From Paenibacillus sp. AN1007 (GTDB taxonomy: Bacteria > Bacillota > Bacilli > Paenibacillales > Paenibacillaceae), in NCBI RefSeq assembly GCF_040702995.1, contig NZ_CP159992.1:5085501-5149500 (forward strand): a stretch of 64,000 nucleotides of DNA, in the 5' to 3' direction. Position 1 is the stretch's first letter, and each line of letters starts with the position of its first letter. The notes below the pieces were generated by a model. The model was not told the origin of the DNA. It searched no databases and worked only from the letters and a program-made list of their open reading frames with translations. The position numbers were made by a program, and so were the translations under genes. This document shows, piece by piece, positions 33,740 through 42,280 of the stretch.

Positions 33740-34996
33740 TCATGCACGGGTCTGTCTGATCCAGCCTGCAGCGGACACTACAACATAACCAAATGCCGCC
33801 GTGCATGCAGCCGTCAGAAAACCGGCAAGCCAGCCCAGCCAAAACAATCCCATCACATAGCCCATCAGTACGGCGAGTGGAAGCAGTAACATACGCACCA
33901 TAATAGAGCCTGCCTCATGCAGCGCAGCAGAATCATACGTGACAAGCTGAACATACTCCGAGGTTGCCAGTCCATCCCAGGCGCGGTACAACATCACGGT
34001 GAGCATAATCACCAGTAAACCGCACACGCTGACATTAACCGGAAACGGCGGCAGGGCTACCGCGGCAATGGACAAACTATCCAACTGTAAAAATAACTTC
34101 AGTGTCTCGGAATTGCGAAAAAATGCTTTGAAAGCAATCTCTGCCGTCCGATTCGGAATGGAGCGTTTACGAAATAGTTTGCGAGGTTTGCGAAAAATGA
34201 TCGTACGTGTCTGCGGAGCCTTGGGTTTGCTCACAGCCTGACTTAACATCATGGCAGTCAACCTGAGCCTGCTTCGCAAGTCCTCCCGTACATCTCCTTC
34301 AAACGTACCTTTCATACGTAATCTCATCTGGATCATCGTAATGAGCAGTAACAGAACGGCGGCAATACTGAGCATGATTTTCCACGTATACATGTCCCCT
34401 GACATCCAAGCCGACGTGCGAACAGTCATCCATCCCATAGCGATCACAAGTGAGGCCAATGAGAGCCAGCGCCGCCATCCCGTATATCGAACTTTGATCA
34501 TATGTATAGCAATGACTTGAAGCGAGGCTGCTGTTCCCAACCATAGAGTTGTCATCACGATCTGAACTAGAGACATCCCATACACACGAACGAATAGCGG
34601 TGCAACCACTGCAGTAATAAGTATCATTTTCCCAAGTTGTAACACCGTCACCCGCAGAAGCCCTCGCAGCATCAGTGTTCGCATCCATACCCTTCTGGAT
34701 TTCAGGAACAACACGTCCGCTTCCTCGATAAAAAGTAGAACTCCACCCGTCAGGATGATCAGTTCGATAATCCCGGTTAGTAAAGGGAATGATATGCCGC
34801 CGCTTGCCCATGCTGGCAAAGCTTTTGTCCACAGACTGGCGTAATAGCCGATAAAATATAACATTCCTGGAACTAGCAGATACAGCCAGACTGTCCAGTC
34901 CACTACAAGCTTGAGATTGCGCCACTGTTCCCTAAGATGCTCTTTCTGTCTTCTCTGGTATAGAAGATGCGGGGTATAACGTTTGGGCTCCACCAT
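33740..34996 (-). CDS. ecsB: ABC transporter permease EcsB
   Basis: A 418-residue integral membrane protein with about eight to ten hydrophobic helices and the EcsB N-terminus 'LYQRRQKEHLREQWRNLKLV'. In B. subtilis EcsAB is needed for normal protein secretion, competence and RasP intramembrane proteolysis; the transported substrate is unknown. It starts 16 bases after ecsA on the same strand, so the two form an operon. A third gene, ecsC, is absent here. Confidence 0.88.
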   Translation of the reverse strand: MVEPKRYTPHLLYQRRQKEHLREQWRNLKLVVDWTVWLYLLVPGMLYFIGYYASLWTKALPAWASGGISFPLLTGIIELIILTGGVLLFIEEADVLFLKSRRVWMRTLMLRGLLRVTVLQLGKMILITAVVAPLFVRVYGMSLVQIVMTTLWLGTAASLQVIAIHMIKVRYTGWRRWLSLASLVIAMGWMTVRTSAWMSGDMYTWKIMLSIAAVLLLLITMIQMRLRMKGTFEGDVREDLRSRLRLTAMMLSQAVSKPKAPQTRTIIFRKPRKLFRKRSIPNRTAEIAFKAFFRNSETLKLFLQLDSLSIAAVALPPFPVNVSVCGLLVIMLTVMLYRAWDGLATSEYVQLVTYDSAALHEAGSIMVRMLLLPLAVLMGYVMGLFWLGWLAGFLTAACTAAFGYVVVSAAGWIRQTRA

Positions 34997-35012
34997 CAGG
35001 CCTCTCCTCTCT

Positions 35013-35750
35013 TCAATCCGATGTCAGCGTATCAAAACAATCAAACAAAGACGCTTCCGGCATTTCCGCCGTAGCTCGAATCTCATCTAATGTTCCTTCC
35101 GCAGCCGAACGGCCAGAAGCAATCAGAACGAAGCGGTCACAGATCCGTTCCGCCGTATCCAGCACGTGTGTAGACATCAACACGCCTGCCCCGCGGCGGC
35201 GCTCATCATCAAGTAATTTGAGAAAATCCTTTGTTGCACGCGGGTCTAAACCGATAAATGGCTCGTCCACAATATAGATATCCGGTGAGGAAAGAAATCC
35301 GATCATGAGCATCATTTTCTGACGCATGCCCTTGGAGAAACTCGCTGGAAGATCATTGCGGACATGATCCATACCAAAACGGACTAACAATTCCTCCGCT
35401 CTCGCCACAAATACCTCTTCTTCTATTTCATACGCCGCTGCAGCCAGATCAAGATGTTCCCACAAGGTCATATACTCGTAAAAAACAGGCTGTTCGGGAA
35501 TATAAGCATAACGCCCTTCCCCTCCAATGGTTACATCATAATCGGCATGCTCCAGCAGGCCAAGCAATGTTTTAATGGTTGTACTTTTACCCGCGCCATT
35601 AGGCCCGATAATCCCGACCAACTCTCCCGGTACCACGTGCATCCGAATATTCCGGATCGTAGACTGTCCTGGCGCATAACCAGCTTCGCGAATATGTACG
35701 TTCAGGATGGAATTAGGTAAAGCTGTTTCTTCCTGCGATGCACGCTGCAT
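35013..35750 (-). CDS. ecsA: ABC transporter ATP-binding protein EcsA
   Basis: A 245-residue ABC ATPase: Walker A 'GPNGAGKSTTIKTLLG' (about 49-64), Q-loop around 'IPEQPVFYEYMT', signature 'SFSKGMRQK', Walker B 'DIYIVDEPFIGLDP' and the H-loop 'MSTHVLDTAER'. The order ecsA-ecsB and the 'EQPVFYEYMTLWEHLDLAA' segment match the Bacillales Ecs system. AGGAGTG precedes the ATG. Confidence 0.92.
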   Translation of the reverse strand: MQRASQEETALPNSILNVHIREAGYAPGQSTIRNIRMHVVPGELVGIIGPNGAGKSTTIKTLLGLLEHADYDVTIGGEGRYAYIPEQPVFYEYMTLWEHLDLAAAAYEIEEEVFVARAEELLVRFGMDHVRNDLPASFSKGMRQKMMLMIGFLSSPDIYIVDEPFIGLDPRATKDFLKLLDDERRRGAGVLMSTHVLDTAERICDRFVLIASGRSAAEGTLDEIRATAEMPEASLFDCFDTLTSD

Positions 35751-35914
35751 GGCTTAACACTCCTGTTCTTATCCTTTTTATACGTGATGAACTATTTATA
35801 TTGTAAATGAGTTTTGAGTATCATGTTTGATCAAATTGAGCAAAAAGTAGGCAAATAAAAACAATAAACCATTAAAACTCCATGATTTATTGCTCATGCA
35901 TTCTTTGATCCCTA

Positions 35915-36322
35915 TTATGTTCTCTCCTCAGACCAACAGTGAGTTTGAATCATCGAAGTAAGATCTTCAAATGAATATTTGTGGTTGAACATATCAACCG
36001 TAAAATCCTCAGCTAAGGTCTGTTCCATTTTAAAGTAAATATGATTGTAACGTAAAAACATGACTAATGCAGTAAAGGCTGTTCGTTTATTCGCATTATG
36101 AAAAGGATGGTTTTGACCTAACGACTGAAAAATTGCAGCCGCCTTCTCATAGACTGTCGGATACGCTTCGTCACCAAAAGCAGATGATTGCGGTCTAAGA
36201 ACAGCAGATTCAAGCAGATTAGAATCTTTTACACCAATCTGCTCTCCCGGGCTATACCGTTTTATCATCGCAACATTGATCGCAATTACTTCTTGAATAT
36301 TTAAATAACGAATGAGACTCAT
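35915..36322 (-). CDS. doc: Doc-type toxin (death-on-curing, Fic fold)
   Basis: A 135-residue Doc protein. Phage P1 Doc phosphorylates elongation factor Tu and stops translation. The Fic/Doc core 'HPFHNANKR' (His72 to Arg80) is intact, as is the N-terminal 'YLNIQEVIAINVAMI'. Its ATG overlaps the stop codon of the antitoxin gene (ATGA), the usual coupling for toxin-antitoxin pairs. The toxin should be held inactive by the upstream AbrB-type protein. Confidence 0.93.
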   Translation of the reverse strand: MSLIRYLNIQEVIAINVAMIKRYSPGEQIGVKDSNLLESAVLRPQSSAFGDEAYPTVYEKAAAIFQSLGQNHPFHNANKRTAFTALVMFLRYNHIYFKMEQTLAEDFTVDMFNHKYSFEDLTSMIQTHCWSEERT

Positions 36323-36582
36323 CTGTCTTTAAGACCTTTCAGAGTTTGATTATACTCATCCATAACAGAAGCTAACGTATCCATAAAATCATTACTTATT
36401 CCGTTAGGCAGATTTACCTTGACCGACTTTTTAATAATAATTTCTCCGCTCGTTTGGTCGACCTCTACCAGAACCATATCTCCTTGTTCAAGTCCAATTT
36501 GCTTGAATGCTTCTGTCATCGTTATTCCAAGGCTGTTTCCAAATTTCGTTACTTTTCGTTCCATCTCTCTCACCCTACTCAC
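36319..36582 (-). CDS. AbrB/MazE-type antitoxin of Doc
   Basis: An 87-residue protein with a SpoVT/AbrB swapped-hairpin DNA-binding domain: 'VTKFGNSLGITMTEAFKQIG', 'GDMVLVEVDQTSGEIIIKKS'. The C-terminal 30 residues ('SNDFMDTLASVMDEYNQTLKGL') are likely the toxin-binding arm. GTG 36582 is the start, with AGGAGG seven bases upstream. The pair uses an AbrB-type antitoxin in place of the classical Phd. An inverted repeat just upstream may be its operator. Confidence 0.9.
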   Translation of the reverse strand: MSRVREMERKVTKFGNSLGITMTEAFKQIGLEQGDMVLVEVDQTSGEIIIKKSVKVNLPNGISNDFMDTLASVMDEYNQTLKGLKDR

Positions 36583-36610
36583 TTAGATTCCTCCTATAAT
36601 TATACTATTC

Positions 36611-36626
36611 AACTGTTATAACAATT
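36611..36626. promoter_or_regulatory. Putative operator of the AbrB-Doc operon
   Basis: AACTGTTATAACAATT is a 16-base near-palindrome about 30 bases before the antitoxin start, flanked by ATTATA-like -10 sequences on the minus strand (TATAAT at about 36599). Autoregulation by the antitoxin is expected for such modules. Confidence 0.5.
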
Positions 36627-36661
36627 ATACCATGATTCACCCATTGTATTTGTTTAAATAT

Positions 36662-36698
36662 AAAAAAAGAAGCAGGGGCTCCGGAGCCCCTGCTTCTT
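36662..36698 (-). terminator. Rho-independent terminator after the repeat-protein operon
   Basis: A perfect 16-base-pair self-complementary stem AAGAAGCAGGGGCTCC/GGAGCCCCTGCTTCTT, followed on the minus strand by a run of T residues. Confidence 0.95.
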
Positions 36699-36721
36699 CA
36701 TATTACAGTGAAAAACTCATA

Positions 36722-38146
36722 TTATCGATTGCTCTCCACCATGGTCATCGTTTCGCTTTCAGCATTTGCATTAGCGTTCAGACCCAGCATGCCGCGGCTT
36801 TCGCCGGCATAGCTGCTGCTTGCGGTACGATCACGGTCGTTCACGTTACTATTGCGTTCGGATTGAGCCACTGCTGCACTCTCGCCTTCCGCTTTCGCGT
36901 TCAGACCCAGCATGCCGCGGCTTTCGCTGGCATAGCTGCTGCTTGCGGTACGCTCACGGTCATTCACGTTACTGCTGCGTTCGGATTGAGCCACTGCTGC
37001 ACTCTCCCCTTCCGCTTTCGCGTTCAGACCCAGACCCAGCATGCCGCGGCTTTCGCTGGCGTAGCTGCTGCTTGCAGTACGATCACGGTCGTTCACGCTA
37101 CTGCTGCGTTCGGATTGAGCAATGCTTGCACTCTCCCCTTCCGCTTTCGCGTTCAGACCCAGATCGAGCTTACCGCGGCTTTCGCTGGCATAGCTGCTGC
37201 TTGCAGTACGATCACGGTCGTTCACGTTACTGCTGCGTTCGGATTGAGCCACTGCTGCACTCTCGCCTTCCGCTTTCGCGTTCAGACCCAGACCCAGCAT
37301 GCCGCGGCTTTCGCTGGCATAGCTGCTGCTTGCAGTACGATCACGGTCGTTCACGTTACTGCTGCGTTCGGATTGAGCCGTGCTTGCACTCTCCCCTTCC
37401 GCTTTCGCGTTCAGACCCAGACCCAGCATGCCGCGGCTTTCGCCGGCATAGCTGCTGCTTGCGGTGCGCTCACGGTCGTTCACGTTACTGCTGCGTTCGG
37501 ATTGAGCCATTGTTTTACTCTCTCCTTCCGCTTTCGCGTTCAGACCGAGATCGAGCATGCCGCGGCTTTCGCTGGCATAGCTGCTGTTTGCGGTACGCTC
37601 ACGGTCGTTCACGTTACTGCTGCGTTCGGATTGAGCAATGCTTGCACTCTCCCCTTCCGCTTTCGCGTTCAGACCCAGACCCAGCATGCCGCGACTTTCA
37701 CTTGCATAGCTGCTGTTCGTGTTACTGCTGCGTACCTGACCGTCTCGTGAATACTCGTTCATCGCTGCTGCTTCTCCCGACACGCTGGCATTCAGGCCTA
37801 GACCTAATTTGCCAGTGCTGCTCTGCTGAGTTGTAACATCAGAAGAATGGTTATTGTAACGGTTCATGTTCTCTGCGGATACACCGGCGTTTAAGCCTAG
37901 ATCCAGATTTAATGCTCCGCTTGCACTGGAGGAACCCCCATAGCTCTCATTATTCCCGTAACCAGCGTCACGTTGTCCTGATAGCAACGATCCCAGTTCC
38001 AGACGCAGACCTGCATTCAAATCCAAATTACCGCTGCTGTTGCTGTTATAGCTATCTGCATAGGTTGCCTGCGAAGCTCCCAGCAATCCAGCTGCCAGCG
38101 TACCCGACAATACCGACAATTTTACCCAACGATTCACTTTTTTCAT
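36722..38146 (-). CDS. Secreted tandem-repeat protein, 474 aa
   Basis: An exported protein with a signal peptide (residues about 1-31, 'LSVLSGTLAAGLLGASQATYA'). The mature part starts with variable 'LDLGLNAGVSAE'-type segments and then has seven nearly identical 43-residue units (one shortened to 41) plus a last partial unit, each built on 'SSYASESRGMLGLGLNAKAE' and 'SERSSNVNDRDRTAS'. It is rich in Ser, Ala, Glu and Arg and has no Cys, enzyme motif, sortase signal or SLH domain. I do not recognise it. Length variation between strains is likely from the DNA repeats. GAAGGAG lies before ATG 38146. It follows the gene at 38196 by about 50 bases and is closed by a strong terminator. Confidence 0.85.
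   Translation of the reverse strand: MKKVNRWVKLSVLSGTLAAGLLGASQATYADSYNSNSSGNLDLNAGLRLELGSLLSGQRDAGYGNNESYGGSSSASGALNLDLGLNAGVSAENMNRYNNHSSDVTTQQSSTGKLGLGLNASVSGEAAAMNEYSRDGQVRSSNTNSSYASESRGMLGLGLNAKAEGESASIAQSERSSNVNDRERTANSSYASESRGMLDLGLNAKAEGESKTMAQSERSSNVNDRERTASSSYAGESRGMLGLGLNAKAEGESASTAQSERSSNVNDRDRTASSSYASESRGMLGLGLNAKAEGESAAVAQSERSSNVNDRDRTASSSYASESRGKLDLGLNAKAEGESASIAQSERSSSVNDRDRTASSSYASESRGMLGLGLNAKAEGESAAVAQSERSSNVNDRERTASSSYASESRGMLGLNAKAEGESAAVAQSERNSNVNDRDRTASSSYAGESRGMLGLNANANAESETMTMVESNR
36725..37717. repeat. 129-bp coding tandem repeat array
   Basis: Seven full copies of a 129-base unit (one of 123) and a partial copy, nearly identical in DNA, for example the recurring block TTTCGCTGGCATAGCTGCTG. 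It is in frame with the minus-strand gene, so repeat number can change without frameshift. Differences between copies cluster at a few codons (ASI/AAV/KTM/AST). Confidence 0.9.
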
Positions 38147-38195
38147 GATTATATACACTCCTTCTCAATTTTGGTTGAATGAACACCTTTGTTTT

Positions 38196-39587
38196 TTATG
38201 AGAAAGAGGTATATTTTGGCGGCTGACCTGGTGGTGCTTGTGACCACTGGCTGAAACCATCCAAACGTTCCATGTCAAAAGCAAAACCATAACCCGGCAT
38301 CACCGGGCTAGTTAACGCCAAAGGCAGTGCTACAGCTGGAATGGATGCTCCGCCCCCCGCCACACCGGACGAACCGGAGCTTGTACCTGTAGAGGTACTC
38401 GTTGCAGAAGGAGCTATTGCCATAACAGACCAGTTGGCCGGTCGTTCAGTCCGTGGTTGCCATGGTGCAGAGGCTTCATCCTGCTTTTCAGGTATTACCT
38501 GATCTATTTTCAGATTCCCCTGATTCTGGTCCTCGGCTGTTGATCTGCCAAAGATTGTGTCCATTTGCAACCACTCATTATCCAGTAAAGATACGTTTGC
38601 ATTCGTCTCCTCAGCACGCTGGTTCAGACGATCCTGTTCCACAGGCACAGCCTGAGAAACGGTAGGTTCGTTGATTGAGTCCGGATTGATCTCAAGATCA
38701 ATCACCTGACTTGTAACCTGTATTTCATCTTGTGCCGTGTTCTGTCCACTCACCTTGCCCTGAGACGAAGGTGAATCCGTTGCTGTACTAGAAAATTGTT
38801 TCTCAATTCTAGGTGTTTGCACAACATCAGGCTGATCCGAAATGTTCGCAGGCTTCCTTTGTTCTACAACCGGATGCTGCACCTCTGCCTTTCCAGGGTC
38901 AGGGTCAAGTTCAAGCTTGGCATCAGCGACAGGCACTTCTGCCTTCACCTTTGGAAGCTGTACCTTGCCTTCGCTCAAGTTCACACCCGATATCGAGACA
39001 TCTACCGATGTGACTTCAGGAATATCAACTGTCACGGAAGGCAGTTCAACCTTGCCTTGCCGCAGGTCTGTTTGCACAGCAGACGTCTCTGCTTTGATGA
39101 CCTCAGGAACCTCGGCAGTAATGCCTGGCAGGGAAGCTGTTCCTTCGTTAAGATTTACCTGGCTGCTGGATACATCTGCTCGAATGACAGGCGTGTCTGC
39201 CTGCACTGAAGGAAGATCCACCGTCCCCTGCTTCGCATCGATGCCTATCTTCGATGTTCCTGCCGATCCAAGCGGTGTATCTACTTCCAGCTCAGATACA
39301 CTCAGCTTGCCGGTAGATGCATTCGCTTGGATCGAAGGAACTTCTACATCCAGCAGTGGGGTGGACACGGATATTGATGGGGTCAGATCAAGACCGCCAT
39401 CTGCATCACGTGAAAACAAGTATAGCGACAATCCACTGGACGGTTTACTCGAACCCGCCTGATTCTGAACATCATCTGCATACACATGCGATGAACCGAT
39501 GCCCATAACCAACGTTCCCGCCAGAATGGCTAACGGGATGCTTGCCAGACGAGTAATTGTTCTGGGTAATTTTACTTTTAAGTTCAA
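38196..39587 (-). CDS. Secreted beta-rich repeat protein, 463 aa
   Basis: An exported protein: signal peptide about 1-38 ('SIPLAILAGTLVMGIGSSHVYA'-type, in two parts). Residues about 70-235 hold degenerate 28-29-residue repeats of the form 'LNEGTASLPGITAEVPEV', 'LRQGKVELPSVTVDIPEV', 'LSEGKVQLPKVKAEVPVA', predicted as alternating beta strands with Pro. The rest is a polar linker and a Ser/Gly-rich tail. The family is not recognised. The start is TTG 39587 after GGGGGTGA. It is the first gene of a two-gene unit with the repeat protein at 36722, so both are probably surface or matrix components (inference). Confidence 0.8.
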   Translation of the reverse strand: MNLKVKLPRTITRLASIPLAILAGTLVMGIGSSHVYADDVQNQAGSSKPSSGLSLYLFSRDADGGLDLTPSISVSTPLLDVEVPSIQANASTGKLSVSELEVDTPLGSAGTSKIGIDAKQGTVDLPSVQADTPVIRADVSSSQVNLNEGTASLPGITAEVPEVIKAETSAVQTDLRQGKVELPSVTVDIPEVTSVDVSISGVNLSEGKVQLPKVKAEVPVADAKLELDPDPGKAEVQHPVVEQRKPANISDQPDVVQTPRIEKQFSSTATDSPSSQGKVSGQNTAQDEIQVTSQVIDLEINPDSINEPTVSQAVPVEQDRLNQRAEETNANVSLLDNEWLQMDTIFGRSTAEDQNQGNLKIDQVIPEKQDEASAPWQPRTERPANWSVMAIAPSATSTSTGTSSGSSGVAGGGASIPAVALPLALTSPVMPGYGFAFDMERLDGFSQWSQAPPGQPPKYTSFS

Positions 39588-39788
39588 GCTGCTTCACCCC
39601 CTTTCCGCACTAGCCTTGGTGGGAAAAGGCATATGAGTTTCCCCCTTAGGATTAATTAGAATACAGGGATTTCTGCCTGTTCCTCATTAAACGTGAAGGC
39701 ATCTACTCAAACGATTTTTCAATAAAAAAAATTTAAATTTAAATTAATTTCCGCCTTCATGCTGGGCGATTACCTCTCAAAAATCAAC

Positions 39789-41120
39789 TTACGACACCTC
39801 TCTGGTTGACACAGATTTTGCCGGAAGAACTGCTTCCACATCTCCACTCTTCGCTCTTGCCTTCAACAAATACAATAGACCCAGCAGTGTCAACAGAATG
39901 CCTGAACTTACAAACGCAGGTACAACACCAAACGAAGTCACTAATAACCCGCCTGCCACAGGGCCGAGAATGTTACTCGTTGTCATCACACTGCCTACGG
40001 TACCAAATACCCTGCCTGTCATTGGCTCAGGGGTCTGTTCCTGCAGCAGAATCTGAAAAGGCACGACTGCAAACCCGATGCCCACACCCGCCAAGGCAAA
40101 CAGCGAAATAAGAAGCAGCTGTGCGCCCATTCCTGCTGAAGGCCATACGACAACAACTAACCCAGCCGTCCCGATCACGAGGCCTGTTACAGCGGTACCC
40201 AGCCCCATTTTTAACCCGTGGCTCGCTGTTTTCCATTTCCGGACACTCATCGCCGCTATTAACGTTCCGACACCGCTTGCCGCAACACACCATCCAAGCA
40301 GATCACCCGAAATGCCGGGAAGCTGCCTGAACAACACAACCGTTTGTGAATCGGCAAATTGCAGAAACAAAATCGCAGCTGCCAGCAAAAGAAGTGACGT
40401 CCCTACGCGAGGAAGGGAAGCAAGCATACGGATGCCCTCAATTGTTTCTTTCCAAAAGGATGGTTTTACTTGAGTCGATCCTGCTGTCTCTTCCTTTACT
40501 CCTGTTACGTCAGAATCTGTCCGTTGGATCACCCGATAACCGGGAATCCACAATAAAATAATGCCAGAGATCAGAAATGATGCCGCATCCAGCACAAAAC
40601 ACCACGTGATTCCAAATCCGGCTGCAAGTAATCCGCCCAGTGCCGGGCCGATAATTTTGGACATCTGTTCGATTACAGAGCTGATGGACACAGCTTGAGC
40701 AAGCTGATGATGCGGCACGATCTCCTTCAGTTTGCCGTTCTTGGCAGGAGAGAACACCACATCAAACAGAGATTTTAGAATGAGCAGCACGTAGATATGC
40801 CAAATCTGATCGGCAAAAATGAACGCACCCACGATGATCATTCGGGCGCCATCGGCTGTAATCATCAACCATTTCCGGTTCAACCGATCTGCCAGTGCAC
40901 CGGCAAAAGGTCCGGTAATCAGGACAGGCAGCGCAGCTGACAGCATCACAAAAGTGATCTCCAAAGGCGCTGCATTCCAGCGAAGACCTACCAGTGTCAG
41001 AATAGCCAGCAGATGAAGCCAGTCTCCCAGATTAGATACAGCCTGAGATACCATTAATGTGACGAAAGAGCGATTCTGTTTCAGTGTCCTCTGCCCTTCC
41101 AATGCGTATGTCGTAGTCAT
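39789..41120 (-). CDS. MFS transporter, EntS/MFS_3 type
   Basis: A 443-residue major facilitator with about 12 hydrophobic helices and the opening 'FVTLMVSQAVSNLGDWLHLL' typical of the MFS_3 exporters (EntS, macrolide-efflux-like). The loop 2-3 signature reads 'GALADRLNRKWLM'. The likely role is drug or siderophore export. AGAAACGG precedes ATG. It is divergent from the MarR regulator at 41689, its likely controller, across 568 bases of intergenic DNA with palindromes and leader element B. Confidence 0.88.
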   Translation of the reverse strand: MTTTYALEGQRTLKQNRSFVTLMVSQAVSNLGDWLHLLAILTLVGLRWNAAPLEITFVMLSAALPVLITGPFAGALADRLNRKWLMITADGARMIIVGAFIFADQIWHIYVLLILKSLFDVVFSPAKNGKLKEIVPHHQLAQAVSISSVIEQMSKIIGPALGGLLAAGFGITWCFVLDAASFLISGIILLWIPGYRVIQRTDSDVTGVKEETAGSTQVKPSFWKETIEGIRMLASLPRVGTSLLLLAAAILFLQFADSQTVVLFRQLPGISGDLLGWCVAASGVGTLIAAMSVRKWKTASHGLKMGLGTAVTGLVIGTAGLVVVVWPSAGMGAQLLLISLFALAGVGIGFAVVPFQILLQEQTPEPMTGRVFGTVGSVMTTSNILGPVAGGLLVTSFGVVPAFVSSGILLTLLGLLYLLKARAKSGDVEAVLPAKSVSTREVS

Positions 41121-41390
41121 TCCGTTTCTCCCCCATCAATTCCGAATAATCACTATGAAAATGATTATATAGAAGAGGGCCCTTCTGAACCTCCTGCCAG
41201 AGACGGAGATCAGAGTATCCTGCAGAATGATTTTTCTAACGATCCGGGCTTTGATCGATACAGCTCCTCCAATTGCGGATATGTATGTTAAATCATGATA
41301 ATGATCAAATTTTAAATGCTAAAAATGCAAATCTTGTGACATATCGCATGTTTTTCACCAAAATAGAGGTCTACAATGTACATATAACGA

Positions 41391-41441
41391 GACGATTCAC
41401 TGATTCGTCAATCGATATAATGATCCAACTCATATAAGTTG
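41391..41441. promoter_or_regulatory. Two palindromes between the MFS and MarR genes
   Basis: GACGATTCACTGATTCGTC (41391-41409) is a 19-base inverted repeat with two mismatched pairs around the centre, and CAACTCATATAAGTTG (41426-41441) is a 16-base near-palindrome. A TATAAT box (41416-41421) lies between them. These are plausible MarR operators and a promoter for the plus-strand gene. Confidence 0.45.
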
Positions 41442-41464
41442 ATCTGATCTTTTACAAAACGCAT

Positions 41465-41596
41465 TGTATAAGTTTAACTTCATTTGCCCAGGACCGAAGG
41501 GGAGAGAATACATCTGGAAAAGCGCAGCTAAAAGCATTCTCAAAGAAAGCTGCATCGAAAGCATAAAATCTCGCCTTATACTCTCATTGGAGTGCA
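41465..41596 (+). repeat. Intergenic leader element, copy B (degenerate)
   Basis: Shares with copy A the opening TATAAGTTTAACTT, AAAAGCG, AGCATTCT-caa-AGAAAGCT (the hairpin with one mismatch), GCTGCATCGAAAGC and the closing CTCATTGGAGTG. The second helix is missing. It lies about 90 bases before the MarR gene, oriented with it. Confidence 0.5.
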
Positions 41597-41688
41597 GGAG
41601 TAAGTCAGCCTTAGTTCAAACTTATACAGCAAAGAGAACCTTCATATCATGTCAACTTATATAAATATCACTGAAAGGCGGGATCAGC

Positions 41689-42150
41689 ATGCTGGAATTA
41701 CAAGAAATCGGGACCGAACGTTCACTTCATCTGTACCGCACCTTGGCCCATACGTTCAAAAGTGTGAATGAACACGCTGTATCTGGAAGTAAAGTACATG
41801 GATTTAATCCGACTGCGTACGGAGTGCTCGAAGTGTTATATATGAAAGGTGCACAGCCGATTCAACAGGTAGGCGCGCAGCTGCTGTTGCAGAGCGGGAA
41901 TGTCACCTATGTCATTGACAAGCTGGAGCAAAAAGGACTGCTGCGCCGCAAACATTGTCCGCAGGATAGACGCATCATTTTTGTCGAACTGACGGAGGAA
42001 GGTCAGCGTACGATGGATGATATCTATCCGGGTTATGCAGTCAAGATTGATCGGGCGGTCAGTGGTCTGAGCGAAGAGGATAAGGAACTTTTATCCGAGC
42101 TGCTGTGCAGGCTGGCTCACGGTGCAGAAAGTCTTTCAGCGAGCAGCTAG
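41689..42150 (+). CDS. MarR-family transcriptional regulator
   Basis: A 153-residue winged-helix regulator: 'NPTAYGVLEVLYMKGAQPIQ', 'VGAQLLLQSGNVTYVIDKLE', 'GLLRRKHCPQDRRIIFVELT' (the beta wing with the DxR motif as QDRR) and a C-terminal dimerisation helix. It has one Cys in the wing and none at the OhrR N-terminal position, so peroxide sensing of the OhrR type is not supported. GAAAGGCGGG lies upstream of ATG. It is divergent from an MFS exporter. Confidence 0.9.
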   Translation: MLELQEIGTERSLHLYRTLAHTFKSVNEHAVSGSKVHGFNPTAYGVLEVLYMKGAQPIQQVGAQLLLQSGNVTYVIDKLEQKGLLRRKHCPQDRRIIFVELTEEGQRTMDDIYPGYAVKIDRAVSGLSEEDKELLSELLCRLAHGAESLSASS

Positions 42151-42244
42151 GGGCGGCATAAGCATCGCACAACCACATCAGCAGCAGGATAATGATAATG
42201 CAGACTCGCTAGAAAGCTTTTGAAAGTAAACAGAAATAAATAAA

Positions 42245-42280
42245 AAACCGGATGGGCCTATCCAAGGCTCATTCGGTTTT
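42245..42280. terminator. Bidirectional terminator
   Basis: AAACCGGATGGGCC with GGCTCATTCGGTTT, T-rich on the plus strand. The stop codon of the convergent gene (42269-42271) lies inside the right arm, so the stem is partly coding. Confidence 0.75.

Noticed and set aside
36725..37717. CRISPR array
   Set aside because: The repeats are 129 bases with no short-repeat/unique-spacer pattern and are part of a protein gene; no cas genes are present.
36632..37836. Two long plus-strand frames (372 and 338 codons) across the repeat array
   Set aside because: They are antisense by-products of a 129-base repeat that is a multiple of three and free of stops in several frames; they lack ribosome binding sites, while the minus-strand frame has a signal peptide, a good start and a terminator.
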